From Cyclospora cayetanensis (lineage: Eukaryota > Apicomplexa > Conoidasida > Eucoccidiorida > Eimeriidae), in assembly GCF_002999335.1 (NCBI RefSeq), contig NW_020312037.1:62001-126000 (forward strand): a stretch of 64,000 nucleotides of DNA. The letters run 5' to 3'. The notes beneath the pieces were generated by a model. That model did not search any database, was not told the origin of the DNA, and saw only the letters and a list, made by a program, of their open reading frames with translations. Positions 57,632 to 64,000 of the stretch are shown one piece after another (the stretch's first letter is position 1; the number at the start of each line of letters is the position of its first letter). The position numbers and the translations under genes are program-made.

Positions 57632-59510
57632 ATGGAGTATTTTGGAAGTCGCCGTTTCTATATTTGTATTTATTTTGCCATCGTCTATAAAGTTTTAATT
57701 GTGGCAGGGAATTTCAGGATGGCTGCTGAATGCCTCACCAAGATCTCCAATGCCCGAGGAACCGAGCAGCGTACAGCAAATCAGCAGTTGTCGCCCCTCC
57801 TAAAACTGAATGAGGAGACAACACACTTGCCAGAGAGCTTAGAGGAAGAGGATCTGCCGTCTTTTGATGTACCTGGGTGCATAGTAAATGGGAGGAACCG
57901 CTGCCTGGAGGTCCCCGCTGCTGGCATACGAGATTACTTACGAGCTTTGGCCGGTAAATCTCGGGCCCGTAGACAGTCTGGTACAGCTACCTATGCACCA
58001 CTTTTACTGTGACGTTCATTAGCGTAGGCATCTGAGTGTGTCCGACTTTTCTTCGGCCGTATTTGTGAATGCGTTCTTGCATAGCAAGGCTCTCTGTTAT
58101 TATCAAGTCCACAGTCGACTACACAGATCCAGATCTTCAAGACAGGCTTACCAGGCTGGGTCGGTCGCACGTCTTAGGAGAGGGTATAACTGGACAGCTA
58201 ATTTTTCAGAGGTATTATGTTTGCAAATATTCACCTGATGGCTGTCTCTGGATCCATAATGCGTTGGTAGTCTGTCGTACCTTGTTTCCACGCAGGATGC
58301 CTCAGTGTGGCGGTGATCGACCTACCGGAGGCGCAAGTCACTGTTGGCCTATTCAAGCAAGGCATGGTGTCTCGTGTAAGGATAGACATGGGCCCTCTAG
58401 CGACTTTCGCCTCAAAGTGTGATAACCAATTGCTTCCTATTTCCTTCCATCAACATGAGAAATCCAACTCTTTATTACCTAGAGGACAGCTCAACACTGA
58501 CAACGCTTGTGATGCGGAGAATACCGGGGGGCATCACGACCCGGGATACGCCTGTGGATCCACTGGAGGATCGGCTTGCAAGGGTTTGGACATTCCTCCG
58601 TCCTCGTGCGTTTTCCCGCAATGCCCTTTGCTTCGCTATGTTTGGTGTATGCAGTTGAAAGGAAAAAATGCACAGCTTTGGTACAGCCACGATATATACG
58701 CTTGCACATTCTGCTGCTTGCATATGTAACTGCTGGCGCTGCAGGGCTCTTCGAGGGACCGAGCTGTTCACCGGCGAGTACAATTGCAACCCGAGAATTT
58801 ACGCGCGGAGACCTTTTGCCTGCCATGCAGGAGATATCAGCGGCAAGCTGGGGACTGGCGTCAACGTTTCTCCCGACCTCTCAAGGCCTGACTTCAGACT
58901 TATGGCTTTAGACACCCATGCGGACAACACTTGTATTGCTTCAGAGAGCAAGCACTCGTTGGTGCTGCACTGCCACTCCACGAGTAAGGGGCTTCGTTAG
59001 CTCTTTCACCTAGTTTGCTTTTGCGCGTGACACCGCAACAATTGTAAAATTTATGCACCTGCGTTGCTGTGCATGATGACTTTTTGTGGCAAAGCATTTA
59101 GAACGACAATAACTGCCTGCCGTACTGCCGTTGCCTTTTCATCCCCGCTGGCCAGCTATTTTCGCCCGCTCATCACCGTCAGCCCCATCCGTTGCTGTAC
59201 CCTAAAGGATTGTCTGCGCCTTTCCCTTTTTTTGTGTTGTCGCGGTCTTTCTGCAGATTTTCGCATCGCCTGTGCCCCTTTCCAACGCGTAGAGACAGCG
59301 GGAAACCGTCTCCCTAACCTTTTGTGGGAGATCATCAGAACGGCATCCTCAGCTGCACCTCACTTACGCAACCAAAATGCCCTTCTGGCAGCCCTGATCT
59401 GCGTGAATGAGGTCGAGCAGAGGATACTGCTTTTAGAAAAGGCCGCAAAAATAAGGAATTGGGATAGGACTCCAGTAAGAGAGCCGGATCACCCAGTTTC
59501 CATTGGATGA
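57632..59510 (+). CDS. Secreted Cu-SOD-like paralogue 3 with intact copper ligands
   Basis: Five exons: 57632-57953, 58115-58183, 58296-58605, 58745-58983 and 59257-59510. Phases 1-1-2-1 all close, giving 397 residues. The ATG at 57632 begins a signal peptide (MEYFGSRRFYICIYFAIVYK). After an acidic linker the core follows Cu/Zn SOD closely: QVTVGLFKQGMVSRVRIDMG, FHQHE (copper HxH, 58448-58456), a Cys (58508) and GGHHDP (bridging-His position, 58532), CHAGDISG (His and Asp as in HVGDL), SLVLHC (fourth copper His, 58968) and FRIACAPF (active-site Arg 59262 and disulfide Cys 59271, as in SRLACG). Exon 4 has exactly the same length (239 nt) as in paralogue 2. The C-terminal helix ends RILLLEKAAKI. 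The likely reaction, if active, is dismutation of superoxide outside the cell or in a secretory organelle. The motif ISGKLG resembles the GDLSGKHG of fungal Cu-only SODs. No GPI signal is obvious. Confidence 0.82.
58445..58456 (+). other. Copper-binding HxH motif of paralogue 3
   Basis: TTC CAT CAA CAT codes Phe-His-Gln-His, matching the FHVH of Cu/Zn SODs. In the two minus-strand paralogues the first His is Asn or Ala. Confidence 0.75.
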
Positions 59511-60500
59511 AGCTCGCTTGTATCCGTGCAAGATCTCCACGTGATAACCAAAGAAGGTAGATGTAATAGAATGGCAAAATCATCTACTCTTCGCTCTAGG
59601 ACATTGCTTTGCCTGTCTTTCTGGTGCTGAAAACATTGGTGCTGCGCGGGATTCTTTCTTGTGTTTGCTTGTCCCGAGGTTGAAGCAATGCAAATGGTCG
59701 CACGACACCATTTTCACGGGTTTAGTACCCTATAGATTGAACACCCAGTCTTCCTTCTTTGTAGACACGGGGTGTACGTATCTTGCTGTACCGAAGAATT
59801 CTATTTCCTGGGGGAGCTGCAGTCGGCTTGGCCCCAATGTTTGGTTACTGCTTTTTGGTTTTATTTTATTTGAGAAGGAACTCTGGCTTTACATTGTTTA
59901 TTTATGGGCGACCAATGCGCTGTTGATCACTGCACGCGTCTTTGACAAGTTGACGTTCATATTCAAATGCCAAAAAAGGTGAGACCCTGGCTAGCTAGTT
60001 TGAAATATTCTTAATGCTCGGTGTAAGAGTAGATTGAGGGAGACGGATTCGCCAAACAATTAAAGCCCGCAAGGCTCTCCGGGTAGGTTTGTGGACATGC
60101 ATCTGCTGACTGCAATTGGCTCTCTGAATCTATCGAGTCAAAGCTTCTTTCGGTGGCTCCGCCCCCAGGTGCCTCAGAGACAACGAACCAGAAAGGCGAA
60201 AGTGTCGATCAAGCTATTTCGAAGCTATTGCAGTATCTGTACGCCGCTAACTAGACCAAAATGCGCTTCAAAAGAAGGGGGGTGCCGGCCGGTCTTCCAC
60301 ACGGTGATTACAACAAAAAAAGTTCTGTTCTGCAATTCGCATAAGCCCTCCTTCTTGGGTAAGTGTTTGTTCTCCGTTTCATCACTGCGCACTCACGGGA
60401 AAGGGGGGGCACACCTGTGCAGGTGCAGAAGCGCAGGTGCAGTAAGTCCTGCAGTAACCCTAGAGAGGCAGGCGCAAAAGAACGGAAGAGCCGAATAACA
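59511..60500. other. Convergent intergenic stretch
   Basis: This lies between the end of paralogue 3 (+) and the end of the unresolved minus-strand gene. Two plus frames (59659-59982 and 60091-60498) lack motifs, have no plausible ATG context and are not accepted. Confidence 0.4.
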
Positions 60501-61995
60501 TTATTTGCTTGAACCATCTTGGCCCTCTGGAACAGCCGCAGCGTTGAGAAGACATTCTCGGTAGCACTTCAAATGTTCCGACGCTTCATCATGGAGGTCT
60601 GCCTCTCTCAGCTGCAGCAGGCGCCGCGAATCGAGAACGTGCAATTGAGGGGGCCGTGCGCGGGAGATTACGAGACCGTCCAGCCTAAAGGTAATGAGTA
60701 GAGGCATGATGGAATACCATTTGAAGCAAAAAGGATGCAATTAATGGTATGAACTCGACGCATGTGCGAAGAGGCTGAGGCAGGGAGCCACGAACGCAGA
60801 ACAATAGCCCGATACCGACAAAGAAGCTGCTACAGCACGGTCATATTTGGGCGCAAGGGATATAGAAATTGCATAGAAAAAGCAGTTATTAAGAAACTTT
60901 CAAAAACCAAAGCGGAGAGTGAGAGGGAGTGACAGGGAATACTGCCTCCAGGAAAGCGGACTTCTTGTCGTAATACAGATGCAGGTGCTGCAGCGCTGCA
61001 TTCATCCTGGCCAAATACCTGAACCGAAAGCGCGAAAACAAGCGGGAAAGAGGTGTAATGGTCAGACTGGCACTCGGCACTAAGAGGTGCTGCCAGGTCT
61101 CCACCTCGCCGCAGGCCGCCCGCCCACCTCAACCCGCCTACGGACGGCTAAATACAGGCATAACAGGCACGACGGAAAAGCAACGCGTGCATCGATCACA
61201 CAGGCGTACAACTCATCTGCCCGCAGGTCTCTTGAGAAGCGCGGAGAGTGGAGACACAGAAAAAGCAGCAACAGGGATACCACGACGTTCAGGTGAGGGT
61301 AGACCTGGTCCAGGAACACAGGCTGCGCGCACAAACATTCGCAGCTGAAGCTCCACAAATCGCAAATTAGGGACCATGGAGCCCTGGTGCAAAGAATATG
61401 ACACGACGCTTTGCATCTTACTCGCTGCAAAACGCTTCCAATCAGACTGGTTGCCCCGAATGCCAACAGGAGCCACACAATTCCTGAACCAGACACACAG
61501 CCGCCTACAGCATACAGGGGCCCTGTCGGATGCCCTTCAGGACAGCCCTGAGGAATGCGAATCTGATGGTTCTTGGGTAGGCGGAAGGGGAATTACGGCG
61601 CACTGGCTGCCAGGAAGCAGTATTTAGGTGGCCGCTTCGAGACACGTACGGCTATGAAGGCAAGCAACGCCCCGAAGTTCCCTTAGGGAATGGCGGATAC
61701 TCGACTCAAACCGCGCGATATCTGCTCGAAAACGCAATCGGAAAGGCGAGCGGTGCACCAGCTAGCAACGCGAGAACAGGCCATGCGTCAGGGTCCCACA
61801 GGCTGCCAGCCACATGCAGCTACACGTACGAGAAGCCATAAATGCCTCTTTGTTTGAACGCCCTTCGTCATAGCCTCAAAGAAATCTCACCTCTTTGCTG
61901 AACAGCTGACATGTGCAGCTGCTCCAGTGGGAGGAATCCGCTGTCTTGCAGCCCCGCTTCCATCGCAGGCAGCAGCTGCAACCGGTGTAAGGACC
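60501..61995 (-). CDS. Unresolved multi-exon gene
   Basis: Several splice-bounded minus-strand blocks look coding. 61995-61891 is phase 1 to 1, giving SLHRLQLLPAMEAGLQDSGF and PLEQLHMSAVQQR. A block near 61510-61440 contains GIRGNQSDWKRFAAS before a GTAAGA donor. One near 61017 downward, after the acceptor CGGTTCAG, reads YLARMNAALQHLHLYYDKKS. The last, 60686-60501, starts after the acceptor TACCTTTAG, reads LDGLVISRARPPQLHVLDSR and RRLLQLREADLHDEASEHLK, and ends in TAA. The blocks are helical and charged. I could not close the phase between all of them, the start is not found and the family is not recognised. The exons are probably real, but the model is incomplete. Confidence 0.4.
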
Positions 61996-62046
61996 CTGCA
62001 ATCCAGGGTTATGGAAATGGAAGCGGGAAGCGTGGCTGACGAGGCA

Positions 62047-62293
62047 AACACAGGCGAATAAGGCAGACACAGGCGGATGAGACAGACACAGGCGGATGAG
62101 ACAGACACAGGCGAATAAGGCAGACACAGGCGGATGAGACAGACACAGGCGGATGAGACAGACACAGGCGAATAAGGCAGACACAGGCGAATAAGGCAGA
62201 CACAGGCGAATAAGGCAAACACAGGCGGATGAGACAGACACAGGCGGATGAGACAGACACAGGCGGATGAGACAGACACAGGCAAATAAGGCG
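62047..62293. repeat. 19-bp minisatellite with two alternating unit types
   Basis: About 13 tandem copies of a 19-nt unit beginning acacaggcg occur. Type A continues aataaggcag and type B gatgagacag. The order is A B B A B B A A A B B B A'. The block is open in three minus-strand frames, which is a by-product of a 19-nt unit without stops. Confidence 0.9.
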
Positions 62294-62479
62294 GACACAG
62301 CGGCAGTCATCAGGTCACATGACACGAATGGACAGGCAGCAAGAGCGGTAGAATCATGAAACGGGTTGGGGCAGACATGACAGGCCATGCACATGCGTGA
62401 GGGAGGTGCACTAGTGAGGCCCCGTTCCTTGCCACTGCAGAGTATAATACGTGGACCTGAGGGAAATACAGCAACAGGT

Positions 62480-62934
62480 TCTGTGGCTCTGCCACTGCTG
62501 CTGCTAAAGTCCTTACTGCTGTTGAAGCTGCAACAAAGGCTCTGACGGCCACTGGTATCAATGCTGTTGCTGCAGATACCCCGCTGCAGTCTTCGCAGTA
62601 GCTGCTCCTACAACGGCTGCCCGGGCACAGTGCCACGGAACAGACAGGCGGCATATGCAGCTGCTGTCGATACGCCTGGTGCTTCTGCTGTTGATTTTCC
62701 CGGTGTTACTGCTGCTGCGGCTGTTGCTGCGCTGTCTGTCTGCACACAGAGGGCGTGAGAGAGGTGCATCCGCTGTGGCTTCTTCTGGTAAGCCTTATGC
62801 TCCAAGGAAGGCTCGTGCGACTCCTGATCGCATTGATATAAGTCGCCTGATACATGCCGATCGCCGCAAACGCTGCTGCTCTGCCGGAAGGAGAGACGGT
62901 GCTAGCAGCAGCTGCTGCTAATATACTCTGTATC
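62480..62934 (+). pseudogene. Possible decayed or heavily spliced Ala-rich coding remnant
   Basis: Plus-strand peptides of one style appear in successive, different frames: AAAKVLTAVEAATKALTATG, then AAAVDTPGASAVDFPGVTAA, then ARATPDRIDISRLIHADRRK. Frame changes without clear GT-AG introns suggest a frameshifted relic. An alternative is a real small ORF from the ATG at 62655 with a very hydrophobic N-terminus (MQLLSIRLVLLLLIFPVLLL). The minus strand is also Ala-rich here, so strand is not certain. Confidence 0.2.
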
Positions 62935-63509
62935 GGCGTGCTCAAGCCAAAACAATCAAATCCAAATAAGCTGGAAAAGTGCCCTTTCTCGTTTCGCTGC
63001 GTGGATGCTAGGGCGGCGCAAGTCCATAGGGCCCCCTGGGCAGTAGGATGCAGTTGCTTCTGTTGTTCTCTCCGCGGAGAACAGAAAACTTTTCCCACGA
63101 GAATCCGAAGGCAAAGAACTCTTCCGAGGTGTCTGCACGAGTTTTATTTTGGTGCTCATTGTTAACGAAAAACTGCTGCCCTTGGACTATGCTGCTACTG
63201 CCACCTCGGCAAGACTCTGCCGAAGGGGGCCCTAGGGGCCCCTTGGCTAAACAGACAGCATTGCAGTGCGCCTCGTCGCCAGGGTCACCGTAACCAGGGC
63301 GTTTTTTGCCTCCACTCTGTGTACTTCGTCTCTATTTGTTCTGTACTCCGTGCTTCCGTTCTAAGGGTATCCCCGCCGCTTTTCTACCGTGGCCTCTAGC
63401 TACCAGGGGTTGTACAGCTGCAGCAGCTGCTGCTGCTCCTGCCACGGCGTCTCTTGAGCACGAATGACGTGGAGGGTTACGTGAATCTCAGCGTGCTATC
63501 TAACGCTTA
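62935..63509. other. Stretch without supported gene
   Basis: Contains a near-palindromic GC block (aagggggccctaggggcccctt, 63225-63246, one of several GGGCCC patches in this window) and a GCTGCTGCT-rich tract near 63416-63436. An upstream exon of the following gene may lie here. Confidence 0.35.
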
Positions 63510-63965
63510 GTGGCCCTTCGCTGTGGCTTCCTCAAGCTCCTTGCAGCACTAACGACCGCAGTCGCGCCAGCACAATCAACCGCAGACGCAGCCGCAATAG
63601 CGGCTGTCGCACAAACGAATCCGATGGGCCCACGCCAGCGTGGAGGGGGGAACTCTCAGGTTGCCCCCCTATCCAAAGATGGTCTTGAGCCCCTTGATGT
63701 CGAAACAGCCCCCGCCACCCCGGAGCGACGGCGGGTGATCTTCTTGAAATTTGGCATAATGGCAGTTCTCTTTGTTAGCGCTCTTGGGTGCTTGGCGCTG
63801 CTATACTTCAACCTCCCAGGTGTGATGGGAACATGGTTGCTCTCGACAATGTTTCTGCCTAATGGGGTGCTCGCGGCCAAGAGGGCGACTAGGGGTGTTA
63901 GGGTTGTGCTGCACACGCCGTGTGGCCGTGTCAATGATTGTAGGCCAGTGAAGGTGTCTGTCTAG
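63510..63965 (+). CDS. 3' exon of a membrane protein
   Basis: The frame is open to a TAG at 63965. The first ATG is at 63624 (MGPRQRGGGNSQVAPLSK). Upstream codons from about 63550, after the possible acceptor CTCCTTGCAG, are Ala-rich (AVAPAQSTADAAAIAAV). One clear membrane segment, VIFLKFGIMAVLFVSALGCL, continues into LLYFNLPGVMGTWLL. A short basic tail follows with two Cys. The acidic/basic flanks suggest a type II or tail-anchored topology. No family is recognised. An upstream exon is likely. Confidence 0.45.
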   Translation: MALRCGFLKLLAALTTAVAPAQSTADAAAIAAVAQTNPMGPRQRGGGNSQVAPLSKDGLEPLDVETAPATPERRRVIFLKFGIMAVLFVSALGCLALLYFNLPGVMGTWLLSTMFLPNGVLAAKRATRGVRVVLHTPCGRVNDCRPVKVSV

Positions 63966-64000
63966 TGGGCTGTGCGTGGAATTCAATACGCTGAACAGGC

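Noticed and set aside
61887..62394. Three overlapping minus-strand frames rich in Val-Cys-Leu repeats
   Set aside because: They come from a stop-free 19-bp minisatellite read in all frames.
1..64000. CRISPR arrays, insertion sequences and prokaryote-type operons
   Set aside because: None seen. Introns and repeat types show eukaryotic nuclear DNA.

Overview
The window looks like nuclear DNA of a coccidian apicomplexan, most likely Eimeria. The signs are multi-exon genes with GT-AG introns, a CAG/CTG-rich genome with long runs of Gln, Ala and Ser inside proteins, and feature-dense CAG-rich tracts (about 12-20 kb and 24-46 kb) alternating with plain, gene-poor tracts (4-8, 20-24, 50-51.5 and 54-57.5 kb). 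I built exon models by hand from splice signals and reading-frame phase. Where phases close over a whole gene I say so.

Layout. 1.2-4.2 kb (+): a two-exon protein with a signal-anchor and two tandem modules resembling solute-binding (periplasmic-binding) domains. 8.5-17.3 kb (-): a gene of about 18 exons encoding a protein of about 2000 residues with a signal peptide, a plastid-transit-like leader and helical repeats. 18.4-20.0 kb (+): the ribosome-biogenesis Brix protein RPF2. 24.1-31.3 kb (-): a 2378-residue protein with a huge poly-Gln N-terminus and leucine-rich repeats. 33.1-37.9 kb (-): an Ala/Ser-rich polytopic membrane protein. 38.9-41.8 kb (+): a SAC3/GANP-type mRNA-export protein. 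41.9-43.1 kb (-): a small single-TM protein. 44.6-46.0 kb (-): an organellar-type DnaJ protein. 60.5-62 kb (-): an unresolved spliced gene. 63.5-64 kb (+): a membrane-protein exon.

The most striking region is 47.4-59.5 kb. It holds three paralogous secreted proteins (two on -, one on +), each with five exons and the same intron phases (1-1-2-1). Their cores resemble the Cu/Zn (or Cu-only) superoxide dismutase fold. The + strand copy keeps the copper-ligand histidines, the disulfide cysteines and the active-site arginine. The other two have lost ligands to different degrees. SODs characterised in apicomplexans are, to my knowledge, iron-type, so a secreted Cu-SOD-like family with an active-looking member and decayed members would be new.

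Apart from that family the genes are ordinary neighbours on both strands, with no sign of operons or shared function. Large intergenic stretches show nothing I can support as coding.
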